Assembly: GCF_013386585.1 (NCBI RefSeq)
Contig: NZ_JACARO010000013.1
Coordinates: forward strand, 1-64,000
DNA: 64,000 bases
DNA from: Pseudomonas sp. P7548
GTDB lineage: Bacteria > Pseudomonadota > Gammaproteobacteria > Pseudomonadales > Pseudomonadaceae
Direction: 5' to 3'
Shown here: piece by piece, positions 16,492-25,387 of the stretch
Layout: each line of letters opens with the position of its first letter
How positions within the stretch are numbered: the first letter of the stretch is position 1
Translations under genes and position numbers: made by a program
The notes under the pieces: model-generated
Told to the model about the DNA's origin: nothing
Database searches by the model: none
Seen by the model: only the letters and a program-made list of their open reading frames with translations

Positions 16492-18435
16492 TCAGAACTT
16501 GAAGCGGCCCACCAACCCCTTGAGCTGACCGGAAATATCCGTCAACCGCCCGGAACCGGTCTGCGCCGAATGGGCAAAGCCTTCGACCAACTGCGCATCG
16601 GCGTGAATCTGCGCAATGTGCCGGTTGATCTCCTCGGCCACCTGGTGCTGCTCTTCGGCGGCGGTGGCGATCTGGGTGTTCTGGTCGCGGATCGAGTCCA
16701 CCGACCCGCGGATCTTGTCGAAACTGTCGCGGGCCTGTTGGATGCGTTCCACGCTGGTGTGGGACACCAACAGGCTGCCCTGCATCTGCTGGGTGACTTC
16801 CTGGGTGCGGCGGGCGAGGTTACCCAGCAGGCTGTCGATCTCGCCGGTGGAGTCGGCGGTGCGGCGGGCGAGGGCACGGACTTCGTCAGCCACCACCGCA
16901 AAACCACGGCCCTGGTCACCAGCGCGGGCTGCCTCGATGGCCGCGTTGAGCGCCAGCAGGTTGGTCTGTTCGGCAATCGAGCGGATGGTGTCGAGGATGG
17001 TGTTGATGTTTTTGCTGTCCTGCTCCAGCTGCTGCATGGTCTGGGTCGAGCGCTGCAGGTCTTCACTCAGCTTGAGCACGCTGCCGGTGGCCTCGCCGAT
17101 GTGTTGCTGGCCATCGTGCACGTCGCGGTAGCCTTCGTCGGCACTCGACGCGGCAGCGCTGCAGGAGCGGGCCACTTCGTTGGCGGTGGCGACCATTTCA
17201 TTGAACGCGGTGCTCACCAGTTCCACGGCTTCACGCTGGCGCCCGGCCGCCTGGTTCATGTTGTTCGCCACTTCGCGGGTGTCGGCGGCGGCGGTCTGCA
17301 GGTCGGAGGACGCGTTGCCGATGCGCTGCACCAGCTGGGCGATCATGCTCAGGAACTGGTTGAACCAGCCGGCCAGGCTGGCGGTTTCGTCCTTGCCCTC
17401 GACCTTGAGCTGGCGCGTCAGGTCACCTTCACCTTCGGCAATCTCCTGCAGGCCGTCGGCAACCCCACGGATCGGGCGCACGATCACCCGGGCAAAACTG
17501 GCGCCGACAATCGCAAAGATCACCGCCAGCACCGCCGCGATGGCGGCGATCAACCAGGTGAGGCTCGCCGCCTGGGCCATGACTTCATCGCGCTTGATCA
17601 GGCCGATAAAGCGCCAGCCCAAGTCTTTGGAGCTGACCACGTTGGCCATGTAGGTCACGCCATTGATGTCGATCTGGGTCACACCGTCGCCACGTTTGGC
17701 CAGCTCGGCATAATTGGCGCCGAGGTCTGTCAGGGGCTTGAAGTTGTGCTTGGCATCGCTGGGGTCGACCAGCACGTTGCCGTTGGCTTCGACCAGCATC
17801 AGGTAGCCGCTGTCGCCGAGCTTGATGTTGCGCACCAGCTCAGTCAGTTGCTTGAGCGACACGTCCAGACCGACCACGCCAAGGATATTACCGCTGGCAT
17901 CGGCCACGGTGTGCACGGTGCCGATCAGCGTCACGTCGTCCGGCGCCCAATAATAGGCGCCGGTGCGCACGGTCTTGCCCGGCGCGGCGATAGCCGCCTG
18001 GTACCAGGGGCGTACGCGCGGGTCGTAGTTGTTCAGTTTGGTGTCGTCGGGCCAACTGGCGTAGCCGCCGTCCTTCAAGCCCAGGGACAGGTAGGCAGTG
18101 CTGGGGTGGCTCTTGGCGAACTGGTCGAAAATCTCCAGCAGCGCCTTGTTGGTCGGGGTGAGGGGGATTTGCGCGGCGTCGGCGCCGGCGTAGCTCTTGA
18201 GGTCCTTGGCCGCGACAACGCGCGGGTCCTTGGCCACGTAGTCGACGTTCTGGCTGATGCCGTCGAAGAACTGCTTCATGCCATTGTCGATCTGGCGGAT
18301 CTCGCGGCCGCTGCTGTCGAGGAAATTGGCCAGGGCCCCCTCGCGCAGGTTCAGCACAACCAACACAGCGACCAAAATAACCGGGACGCACGCGATGGCG
18401 GCAAACGCCCAGGTCAGCTTTTGCTTGATATTCAT
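16492..18435 (-). CDS. Methyl-accepting chemotaxis protein with amino-acid-type dCache domain
   Basis: A 647-residue chemoreceptor: first membrane helix about residues 9-30, periplasmic double-Cache domain about 31-290, second helix about 293-316, HAMP about 317-370, then the long coiled-coil signalling domain. The hairpin tip near residues 510-550 includes [20 protein letters not shown]. The ligand domain carries the universal amino-acid motif: Tyr137, Arg142, Trp144, Tyr162 and Asp191 are spaced as in PctA-type receptors. It should therefore sense free amino acids directly and signal to CheA. Its gene is separate from flagellar genes, as is common in Pseudomonas. Confidence 0.9.
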   Translation of the reverse strand: MNIKQKLTWAFAAIACVPVILVAVLVVLNLREGALANFLDSSGREIRQIDNGMKQFFDGISQNVDYVAKDPRVVAAKDLKSYAGADAAQIPLTPTNKALLEIFDQFAKSHPSTAYLSLGLKDGGYASWPDDTKLNNYDPRVRPWYQAAIAAPGKTVRTGAYYWAPDDVTLIGTVHTVADASGNILGVVGLDVSLKQLTELVRNIKLGDSGYLMLVEANGNVLVDPSDAKHNFKPLTDLGANYAELAKRGDGVTQIDINGVTYMANVVSSKDLGWRFIGLIKRDEVMAQAASLTWLIAAIAAVLAVIFAIVGASFARVIVRPIRGVADGLQEIAEGEGDLTRQLKVEGKDETASLAGWFNQFLSMIAQLVQRIGNASSDLQTAAADTREVANNMNQAAGRQREAVELVSTAFNEMVATANEVARSCSAAASSADEGYRDVHDGQQHIGEATGSVLKLSEDLQRSTQTMQQLEQDSKNINTILDTIRSIAEQTNLLALNAAIEAARAGDQGRGFAVVADEVRALARRTADSTGEIDSLLGNLARRTQEVTQQMQGSLLVSHTSVERIQQARDSFDKIRGSVDSIRDQNTQIATAAEEQHQVAEEINRHIAQIHADAQLVEGFAHSAQTGSGRLTDISGQLKGLVGRFKF

Positions 18436-18579
18436 GACTTCACCCGCGGGTATTTATAATTTTGGCAAGGAGAAAACAGTAGCGTCGAGCGTCGCATGTG
18501 TTGTTTTGAGGGGATAGGGCCCATGCGTACTCCCTGTATATCGACTGCGGGAGTACGCACTTTAGGCCGCAAGGCGGGT

Positions 18580-19470
18580 TTAAACGATACGCTCGCCGCC
18601 CAGCGCATCACGCTGCATCGACTGCAGGTTTTTCTCGATGGTTTCGCAGATGGTTTCCATCTGGATCTGGTGTTCGCTGGAATGAAACGGGCTTTGCAGG
18701 TCGGTGCCGATGCGCTCGATGGCCAGCAACATGAAGCCCACCACCGTGGAGGCCAGCGGGGTGAACCAGCCCAGGGATTCCACCAGGCCTACCGGCACGA
18801 TCAGGCAGAACAACGAAATGAACAGGCGCGGAAAGTACACGTAGGGGTAGGGCAGCGGCGTGTTGGCGATGCGCTCCATGCCGCCCTGGGCGTTGGACAA
18901 GTCCACCAGTGTCGACTCCAGCCGTGCCAGGCGGATGCTGTCCAAGTGGCCGGCCTTGTATTCCTTGGCGAGCAACGCAGCAGAGCCGGTGAGGATGTCG
19001 TTGGCAAAGTTGTTGGTCGCGCCGCTGCGGGCGAACTCCTCTGGCGGAATAAACGCACGCACTTCGTCGGGGCACGGCTGGCCCTTGAGGTGGGCGGCCA
19101 GGCAGTTCACATAGGCTACATGGCGGCGCAGCAGGCTGGCCTTGACCGGGTTGGCCTCGCTGCCGGGGTCGTCCAGCAGGGTCAGCACCTGGCGTGCGAA
19201 GCTGCGCGAGTTGTTGACCATCGCCCCCCACAGCGTGCGTGCCTCCCACCAACGGTTGTAGGCGCTGCTGTTGCGAAAACTGATCAGCACCACCAGCGCC
19301 GAGCCCAGCAGGGTCAACGGCATCAACGGCAAGTTGATCTTGGCATTGAGGAACAGCATGAAATCCACCGTCACGGCGATGTCCCACAACAACAGCCAGA
19401 ACAGGGCCCAGCCCACGTAGCCCATGGTCTTGATGATCAGGCGGTACTTCTTGAGGATGGCGGCTTTCAA
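18580..19470 (-). CDS. Bestrophin-family (UPF0187/YneE) channel protein
   Basis: A 296-residue membrane protein of the bacterial bestrophin-like family, ion channels that form pentamers. The N-terminal helices (YVGWALFWLLLWDIAV), the SFRNSSAYNRWWEAR motif near residue 70 and the later PYPYVYFPRLFISLFCL segment are typical. The likely start is a TTG at 19470 with GAGG seven bases upstream. It appears to be a single-gene unit. The permeant ion in this organism is unknown. Confidence 0.82.
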   Translation of the reverse strand: MKAAILKKYRLIIKTMGYVGWALFWLLLWDIAVTVDFMLFLNAKINLPLMPLTLLGSALVVLISFRNSSAYNRWWEARTLWGAMVNNSRSFARQVLTLLDDPGSEANPVKASLLRRHVAYVNCLAAHLKGQPCPDEVRAFIPPEEFARSGATNNFANDILTGSAALLAKEYKAGHLDSIRLARLESTLVDLSNAQGGMERIANTPLPYPYVYFPRLFISLFCLIVPVGLVESLGWFTPLASTVVGFMLLAIERIGTDLQSPFHSSEHQIQMETICETIEKNLQSMQRDALGGERIV

Positions 19471-19577
19471 ACGGGAACCTCGCGGCGGTTGGCAACAGTG
19501 CCTTAGCTCGGACGCAGGTTTGGGGGTAAAGGTTCGTTTGTAAGGCTGCCCGCGGAAGCAGGCTGCCGCAGGCCGGG

Positions 19578-20924
19578 TTACTTCTTGTCGAGCAAACGAA
19601 TGAGGGTGTCCACGGGTGTGGCGAACGGAATGTCAGTGCCGGTCGCCGGCTGGGTGGCCCTGAAGATACTTTCGAGGATGATTTTGCGGTCTGCGTCAGC
19701 GGTCAGCTTTTCATCCAGCATCAGGGACAGGTAGGTCTCGATGAAGATCACTCGTTCATTGGCGTCCAGCGCGCAATGGGAATGGGTGTTGTATTGGCGT
19801 AACGCCAGGCGGATCAAAACGCTGCACAGGGCCAGCAACAAAGCCGCACCCACCAAGTTGGTGAGGGTCTTGGCCAGTTCCAGGCCACCGGCACTTGCGG
19901 TGTCGACGATGATGGTCTTGCCGGTGGGTTCCGTTTTGGCAGCGTCGGCCAGCGCCTTGTCGACGGCGGCTGTGGTCGGCGTTGCGGGTTGTGCTGGGGC
20001 GTTTGCCACGTTGTGCGGGCCAGTGTCCCGAGCCATGTTGGCGATGCCGCCCATGGCGTAGTAGCCAAAGACGATAGCCACGGTCAGCACCATTGAGCCG
20101 ATGACCATCTTGAGGCTGGAGGCCTTGCTTTGCTTATGGTCGGCGGCTCGTTTTCTCCAGTACTCCACCGATTTGGACAGGTCGACTTGGCTGGTGTACA
20201 GCTCTTTGGCATTGGCCAGGTGTTGCTCGGCGGTTTTAATTGAGCTGGAAGCGTCGGCCTTGAGGGTTTTCAGCGTGGTATTGAATTTTCTTAGACGGTT
20301 GACCATCAGCTTTCTGGCTTTTATAGCCTTGGTTTTCTGGGTGTCGTCCAGCATGTGGGTGCGGGCTTTTGTCTCTTTGCTGAGTGCGTCCAGTTCTTCT
20401 ATCTGTCTTGTGATGGTGTGGGCGTGAATGGAGAGGTCCAAGAGTCTTTCGCTGGCTGTTTTGTTGTCCGAGTCTTCGGTAAACGCTTGAATGCCGGCCG
20501 CATGCCCGGCGATTTGCTGGGCCATGGATTTTTCGTAGGCGAAGTTCTCGTCCTGCAAAAGATCATGAATCATCGGTGCTTTACCGATGAGCTGGCGAGG
20601 TGTGGGGGTCAGAAAGATAAGAGCGAAGACCGCGATGATATCGCCGAACTTCTCCCGTGTGTTCTTGATCAACTGACCGGTACGGGTCTCTTCATCGAGA
20701 TAGATCAGTGGGAGTGTCTCTGTCCCGTCAGGGGCCACGCTTTGAGGATTCTGGCGGTAGTAGTCAACGACTTGATCGTGAATAAGCGTGTCGAATAATT
20801 CTGGATTGTAGCGGGACAGATCTGGACAGTGTTTGACCCATTGGAACCTGCGGTTTAGCGGTTCGAGTTGGGCTGCGATGCGTTTGGCTGATTCGGGGTA
20901 CTTGAGGTAGAAGGAAAGATCCAT
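19578..20924 (-). CDS. Unknown membrane protein with coiled-coil region (possibly DUF6161)
   Basis: I do not recognise a function for this 448-residue protein. The first 130 residues are soluble. Residues about 150-270 are rich in Lys, Glu, Thr and Leu and look helical or coiled-coil. A hydrophobic helix follows at about 275-295 (MVIGSMVLTVAIVFGYYAMG), then an Ala/Pro/Thr-rich loop and a second helix near 358-378. The C-terminal part (HCALDANERVIFIETYLSL) resembles DUF6161 as I remember it. The overall layout suggests two membrane spans with both ends in the cytoplasm. The AT content is somewhat higher than in neighbours (for example around 20250-20420), which may indicate later acquisition. 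Confidence 0.6.
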   Translation of the reverse strand: MDLSFYLKYPESAKRIAAQLEPLNRRFQWVKHCPDLSRYNPELFDTLIHDQVVDYYRQNPQSVAPDGTETLPLIYLDEETRTGQLIKNTREKFGDIIAVFALIFLTPTPRQLIGKAPMIHDLLQDENFAYEKSMAQQIAGHAAGIQAFTEDSDNKTASERLLDLSIHAHTITRQIEELDALSKETKARTHMLDDTQKTKAIKARKLMVNRLRKFNTTLKTLKADASSSIKTAEQHLANAKELYTSQVDLSKSVEYWRKRAADHKQSKASSLKMVIGSMVLTVAIVFGYYAMGGIANMARDTGPHNVANAPAQPATPTTAAVDKALADAAKTEPTGKTIIVDTASAGGLELAKTLTNLVGAALLLALCSVLIRLALRQYNTHSHCALDANERVIFIETYLSLMLDEKLTADADRKIILESIFRATQPATGTDIPFATPVDTLIRLLDKK

Positions 20925-21004
20925 CTGTGTTCTGCGCCATTCCGTTGGTGATTGGATGATGGCATTTTAGCACTGGTCGCTTCTCCAGGTCTCATCGCAA
21001 TTGG

Positions 21005-21076
21005 CTATCCCAGCACGCCATAAGCCTCATACAAAGCCCGATAAGCACTCACCAACTGCTCCAGATTGAACGCCAG
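21005..21076 (-). pseudogene. Remnant of the 3' end of a mug-like gene
   Basis: On the minus strand the sequence translates as LAFNLEQLVSAYRALY followed by a short tail and a TAG stop. This closely matches the C-terminus of the intact Mug protein encoded at 35317-35850 (LAFNLEQLVEAYQALH). Homology stops abruptly just before this point, where the LysR remnant begins. Only about 23 codons remain, so it cannot be functional. Confidence 0.75.
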
Positions 21077-21077
21077 T

Positions 21078-21278
21078 TCATGTCGAGTCTACTTGCAAGT
21101 GGGCCAGCAGCCATGCGGTGAAACTGCGTGCGAGCGGGTCGTTCTCGCTGTCACGGTGGGTCAACAAGGCCCAGTTAGGCCCGCGAATCGTCGCGTCGAC
21201 CACGGGCACCAGCAACTCATCGGCTTGCGCTTGGCGGCTGAGCAAATGGCTGACGAGGCCCATTCCCAGCCCAGCGTT
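21078..21278 (-). pseudogene. Remnant of the 3' end of a GcvA-like LysR gene
   Basis: About 65 codons match the C-terminal effector-domain end of the LysR protein encoded at 38139-38996. Segments such as ATIRGPNWALLTHRDSE and DPLARSFTAWLLA are nearly identical. Upstream of about 21278 the similarity is lost and a stop codon appears, so the DNA-binding half is gone. It abuts the mug remnant directly. The rest of the 425-base gap (20925-21349) contains only a single REP and nothing else I can identify. Confidence 0.8.
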
Positions 21279-21308
21279 TCAGTGACGAATGAGTCGTCTG
21301 AGCCACCG

Positions 21309-21335
21309 CTATCGCCGGCAAGCCGGCTCCTACAG
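21309..21335. repeat. Single REP sequence
   Basis: ATCGCCGGCAAGCCGGCTCC followed by TACAG is a common Pseudomonas REP half. No partner arm is close, although related copies occur near 51613 and 57484. Confidence 0.7.
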
Positions 21336-21349
21336 GAGTCGCCCGCAGC

Positions 21350-22072
21350 CTAAAGCGGCGTCAGCACATTCATCACCGTATCCAGCGCCACCCGCGTGTC
21401 ATCCAACTGCACCAGCGAGGCATGCCGAGCGCCCAAGGCATCACGGTTCTGGATCGCGGTGAGGATCGCCTTGTGCCGAGGCAGGCTCAGGCCCTGGATG
21501 TCGGGGCGGCGGTTGGTGATGTTGATCGACTCGCGCAACGGCAGCGACAGCATGTTGCACATATAGGCCAACAGGTCGTTGCGGGTGGCGTCGGCGATGG
21601 CGCGGTGGAAGTCCAGGTCGGCCTGCAACAGGTCCTCGTGGGTCTTGGCGGTTTCCATGCCCAGGTAGGCTTTTTCGATGGTGGCGATGTCTTCATCGGT
21701 GGCGGTGGTCGCGGCCATGGCGGCGATCTCCGGTTCGAGGATGCGGCGTACACCGGCCAGGGTATTGAAGAACTCGCTGTGGGGCGTGGACTGCATCAAC
21801 CAGGACAACACGTCCGGATCGAGCAGGTGCCATTTCAACCGTGGTCGCACCACCGCGCCCACCCGTGGCTTGGAATACACCAGGCCCTTGGCACTGAGCA
21901 CCCGCGTGGCTTCACGCAACACCGAGCGGCTGACCTTGTACTCTTCGCAGAGCGTGGCCTCCATGGGCAGTCTTTCTTCCGGCTTGAAGCGACCGGAAAC
22001 GATGTGCATGCCCAAGTCCTGAACGATCTGGGCATGCTGGCTCTTGCGCGGCTTGGACGGCTGGTGATCCAT
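21350..22072 (-). CDS. GntR-family (FadR/FCD) regulator of the pentose cluster
   Basis: A 240-residue regulator: winged helix about residues 10-80 (LPMEATLCEEYKVSRSVLREATRVL) and FCD domain about 90-225 with metal/ligand His residues typical of the family. The ATG at 22072 is the first ATG in the frame that gives a normal N-terminus; no strong ribosome site is visible. It follows the dehydratase gene by 48 bases on the same strand and is probably co-transcribed with it. It is the natural binder of the TAGT-N3-ACTA sites before the dehydratase/MFS genes and the mutarotase/SDR genes. The effector is probably a pathway intermediate such as arabonate or 2-keto-3-deoxyarabonate. Confidence 0.85.
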   Translation of the reverse strand: MDHQPSKPRKSQHAQIVQDLGMHIVSGRFKPEERLPMEATLCEEYKVSRSVLREATRVLSAKGLVYSKPRVGAVVRPRLKWHLLDPDVLSWLMQSTPHSEFFNTLAGVRRILEPEIAAMAATTATDEDIATIEKAYLGMETAKTHEDLLQADLDFHRAIADATRNDLLAYMCNMLSLPLRESINITNRRPDIQGLSLPRHKAILTAIQNRDALGARHASLVQLDDTRVALDTVMNVLTPL

Positions 22073-22120
22073 GACTACAGGGAGGCTCTGGCTTGAATTC
22101 GCCGCATCATAGCATCCCAA

Positions 22121-23857
22121 TTAGTGGGAATGCCTTGGGACTTCCGCCCCGCGGCACCCCACCAGAAAGTCAAAGTCGCAGCCTTGGTCGGCCTGCAGCA
22201 CATGGTCGATGTACAGCTGGCGATAGCCACCAACGATGAGTTTCTGCGGCGGCGCCAGGTCGGCCATGCGCGCCGCCAGCTCTGCGTCGGGGATGTCCAG
22301 GTGCAGGCGGCCGTTGGCGCAGTCCAGTTCGATCCAGTCACCTTCCTTGACCGTGGCCAGCGGCCCTCCGGCAGCGGCTTCCGGCGCCACGTGCAACACC
22401 ACCGTGCCATACGCCGTGCCGCTCATGCGCGCGTCGGAGATGCGCACCATGTCGGTCACGCCCTGAGCCAGCAGTTTGGCCGGCAAGCCCATGTTGCCGA
22501 CTTCGGCCATGCCCGGGTAACCCTTGGGCCCGCAGTTCTTCATGACCAGGATCGAGTTGGCGTCCACGTCCAGCTCCGGATCGTTGATGCGCGCCTTGTA
22601 CATGTCGAAGTTCTCGAACACCACCGCACGGCCACGGTGCTGCATCAGTTCCGGGCTTGCCGCCGAAGGCTTGAGCACGGCGCCCAGTGGCGCGAGGTTG
22701 CCGCGCAACACACAGATGCCGCCATCCGCGCGGATCGGGTTGTCGAGGGTACGGATCACTTCATCCTGGCCATAAATCGGCGAATCCTGGGTGTTCTCAC
22801 CCAGGGATTTGCCGTTGACGGTCAAGGCATTCGGATGGGGGATCAGGTTGGCTTCACCGAGACGCCGCAATACCGCTGGCAGGCCACCGGCGTAATAGAA
22901 CTCTTCCATCAAGAAGCGCCCCGACGGCTGCAGGTCGACGATGGTCGGCATGCCACGGCCCATGCGCGTCCAGTCATCCAGGTCCAGTTCCACACCGATA
23001 CGCCCGGCAATGGCTTTCAAGTGGATGACCGCGTTGGTCGAACCGCCGATGGCCGCATTCACGCGGATCGCGTTTTCAAACGCCTCCTTGGTGAGGATCT
23101 TCGACAGCTTCAAGTCTTCACGCACCATTTCCACTGCACGCATGCCCGACATATGCGCCAGCACATAACGCCGTGCATCCACCGCCGGAATCGCCGCGTT
23201 GTGGGGCAGGGACGTGCCCAGTGCTTCGGCCATGCAGGCCATGGTCGACGCGGTGCCCATGGTGTTGCAGGTACCCGCCGAACGTGACATGCCACCCTCG
23301 GCGGCGAGGAAGTCGTCCAAGGTGATGGTACCGGCCTTGACCTGTTCACTCAGTTGCCACACCACCGTGCCCGAGCCGATGTCCTGGCCTTTGTGCTTGC
23401 CGTTGAGCATCGGCCCACCGGTGACCACGATGGCCGGCACGTCGCAGCTGGCCGCGCCCATCAACAAGGCCGGGGTGGTCTTGTCGCAGCCGGTCAGCAG
23501 CACCACACCATCAATCGGGTTGCCGCGAATCGCTTCTTCCACGTCCATGCTCGCCAGGTTGCGCGTGAGCATGGCGGTGGGGCGCAGGTTGGATTCGCCA
23601 TTGGAGAACACCGGGAATTCCACGGGGAAGCCACCGGCTTCGATCACGCCGCGTTTGACGTGGTCGGCGATCTGGCGGAAATGCGCGTTGCACGGCGTCA
23701 GTTCCGACCAGGTGTTGCAGATGCCGATGATCGGCTTGCCGTGGAACTGGTGGTCGGCAATGCCCTGGTTCTTCATCCAGCTGCGGTACATGAAGCCGTT
23801 CTTGTCGGCGGTACCAAACCACTGGGCGGAGCGTAGGCCAGGCTTTTTATCGGGCAT
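22121..23857 (-). CDS. IlvD/EDD-family sugar-acid dehydratase, probably L-arabonate dehydratase
   Basis: A 578-residue iron-sulfur dehydratase. Fe-S ligand region TGCDKTTPALLMGAAS, the GGMSRSAGTCNTMGTAST motif and NAAIGGSTNAVIHL are intact, and length fits the sugar-acid branch rather than dihydroxyacid dehydratase. In context (arabinose importer, lactonase, semialdehyde dehydrogenase) it should convert L-arabonate to 2-keto-3-deoxy-L-arabonate in the cytoplasm. The ATG at 23857 gives the family N-terminus MPDKKPGLRSAQWFG. A TTGT-N3-ACTA site lies 14 bases upstream. It is divergent from the MFS transporter gene. Activity on other aldonic acids such as xylonate or fuconate cannot be excluded. 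Confidence 0.85.
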   Translation of the reverse strand: MPDKKPGLRSAQWFGTADKNGFMYRSWMKNQGIADHQFHGKPIIGICNTWSELTPCNAHFRQIADHVKRGVIEAGGFPVEFPVFSNGESNLRPTAMLTRNLASMDVEEAIRGNPIDGVVLLTGCDKTTPALLMGAASCDVPAIVVTGGPMLNGKHKGQDIGSGTVVWQLSEQVKAGTITLDDFLAAEGGMSRSAGTCNTMGTASTMACMAEALGTSLPHNAAIPAVDARRYVLAHMSGMRAVEMVREDLKLSKILTKEAFENAIRVNAAIGGSTNAVIHLKAIAGRIGVELDLDDWTRMGRGMPTIVDLQPSGRFLMEEFYYAGGLPAVLRRLGEANLIPHPNALTVNGKSLGENTQDSPIYGQDEVIRTLDNPIRADGGICVLRGNLAPLGAVLKPSAASPELMQHRGRAVVFENFDMYKARINDPELDVDANSILVMKNCGPKGYPGMAEVGNMGLPAKLLAQGVTDMVRISDARMSGTAYGTVVLHVAPEAAAGGPLATVKEGDWIELDCANGRLHLDIPDAELAARMADLAPPQKLIVGGYRQLYIDHVLQADQGCDFDFLVGCRGAEVPRHSH

Positions 23858-23871
23858 GATCGATTCTCTTA

Positions 23872-23882
23872 TTGTATGACTA
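23872..23882. promoter_or_regulatory. FCD-type operator before the dehydratase gene
   Basis: TTGT-ATG-ACTA, an 11-base inverted-repeat-like site of the FadR/FCD kind, lies 14 bases before the dehydratase start. It resembles the sites at 23946 and 33685. Confidence 0.5.
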
Positions 23883-23945
23883 TATGTTCTATCTGCGTCT
23901 AAACATAAGCGCAAAATCGAAGCTTTGGAAGTGTTGTTTTGCAAA

Positions 23946-23956
23946 TAGTCATACTA
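23946..23956. promoter_or_regulatory. FCD-type operator before the MFS gene
   Basis: TAGT-CAT-ACTA is a perfect 4-bp inverted repeat around a 3-base centre, in an AT-rich promoter region 93 bases before the MFS start. Confidence 0.5.
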
Positions 23957-24049
23957 TATAGTCCGTCTCAACTGAGGCATTGCCCTGGCGATTTTTCGCG
24001 AGAGGCGTGTCCCGAGCTTCTATAAAAACAACAATCGGAGATCGACCCC

Positions 24050-25372
24050 ATGAGCCAGGAACTGCGGCTTATTCGGCGCATCACGCTGAAACTGATTCCC
24101 TTCCTGATCCTGCTGTACCTGATCGCCTACGTGGACCGCTCTGCCGTGGGCTTTGCCAAGTTGCACATGGGCGCCGACGTCGGCATCGGTGATGCGGCGT
24201 ACGGCTTGGGTGCCGGGTTGTTCTTCATTGGCTACTTCCTGTTCGAGATCCCTAGCAACCTGATGCTCGACCGCTTCGGCGCCCGCCGCTGGTTTGCACG
24301 CATCATGATTACCTGGGGCGCGATCACCATCGGCATGGCGTTCGTGCAGGGGCCGCACAGCTTCTACGTGATGCGCTTTTTGCTCGGCGCGGCGGAGGCG
24401 GGGTTCTTTCCGGGGGTTCTCTACTACATCACCCAATGGTTTCCGGTGCGCCATCGCGGCAAGATCCTGGGGTTGTTCATCCTGTCCCAGCCGATTGCGA
24501 TGATGATCACCGGGCCGGTCTCCGGTGGCTTGTTGGGCATGGACGGCATGCTTGGCCTGCACGGTTGGCAGTGGTTGTTTATCGTAATCGGCACCCCGGC
24601 GATCCTGCTGACCTGGCCGGTACTGCGCTACCTGCCGGACGGCCCCAGGCAGGTCAACTGGATGAGCGAGGACGAAAAAGCCTGGCTCACCGGTGAGCTG
24701 GCCAAAGACCTGCAAGCCTATGGCCAGACCCGCCACGGCAACCCGCTGCATGCCCTCAAAGACAAGCGTGTTCTGCTGCTGGCGCTGTTCTACTTGCCGG
24801 TGACCCTGAGCATCTACGGCCTCGGCCTGTGGTTGCCGACGCTGATCAAGCAGTTCGGCGGCACTGATCTGGTCACCGGTTTTATCTCTGCCGTGCCTTA
24901 TCTCTTCGGGATTATCGGCCTGCTGATCATCCCGCGCAGTTCCGACCGTTTGAATGACCGCTACGGCCACCTCGCCGTGCTCTATGTGCTGGGCGCCATC
25001 GGCCTGTTCTGCAGTGCCTGGCTCAATGTGCCGGTGCTGCAAATGGCCGCGTTGTGCCTGGCGGCGTTCGCGCTGTTTTCCTGCACGGCGGTGTTCTGGA
25101 CCTTGCCGGGGCGGTTTTTTGCCGGTGCCAGTGCGGCGGCGGGCATTGCCTTGATCAACTCGGTGGGCAACCTCGGCGGCTATATCGGCCCGTTCGTGAT
25201 CGGTGCGCTCAAGGAATACACCGGCAACCTGGCGTCGGGTTTGTACTTCTTGTCTGCGGTGATGGTGTTCGGCTTGTTGCTGACCGGCGTGGTGTACCGC
25301 CTGCTGGAACGCAAGCACGTGCTGCCCGTGGACCAATTCGCCGCCAGCGCCCGTGGCGCCACACGTACTTAA
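24050..25372 (+). CDS. MFS transporter of the anion:cation symporter (sugar-acid) family
   Basis: A 440-residue twelve-helix transporter. Family motifs include YVDRSAVGFAKLHM in helix 1 and the RFGARRWFARIMITWG loop, as in GudP/GarP/ExuT-like and phthalate transporters. It most likely imports an aldonate such as arabonate, or a related sugar acid, feeding the pathway after the lactonase step. The start has CGGAG about ten bases upstream. It is the first gene of a rightward operon: the FAH-fold gene follows after 15 bases and the dehydrogenase gene 11 bases later. Confidence 0.86.
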   Translation: MSQELRLIRRITLKLIPFLILLYLIAYVDRSAVGFAKLHMGADVGIGDAAYGLGAGLFFIGYFLFEIPSNLMLDRFGARRWFARIMITWGAITIGMAFVQGPHSFYVMRFLLGAAEAGFFPGVLYYITQWFPVRHRGKILGLFILSQPIAMMITGPVSGGLLGMDGMLGLHGWQWLFIVIGTPAILLTWPVLRYLPDGPRQVNWMSEDEKAWLTGELAKDLQAYGQTRHGNPLHALKDKRVLLLALFYLPVTLSIYGLGLWLPTLIKQFGGTDLVTGFISAVPYLFGIIGLLIIPRSSDRLNDRYGHLAVLYVLGAIGLFCSAWLNVPVLQMAALCLAAFALFSCTAVFWTLPGRFFAGASAAAGIALINSVGNLGGYIGPFVIGALKEYTGNLASGLYFLSAVMVFGLLLTGVVYRLLERKHVLPVDQFAASARGATRT

Positions 25373-25387
25373 TCCAGGAGAAATGGC

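Noticed and set aside
16450..18459. 669-residue reading frame opposite the chemoreceptor
   Set aside because: Its composition is that of a mirror frame and it has no recognisable domain. The chemoreceptor on the other strand has every expected feature.
21078..21263. Possible 61-residue small protein gene
   Set aside because: The sequence is the C-terminal piece of a LysR regulator without a DNA-binding part, and the apparent start Met is internal to the homologous region. I treat it as a pseudogene remnant.
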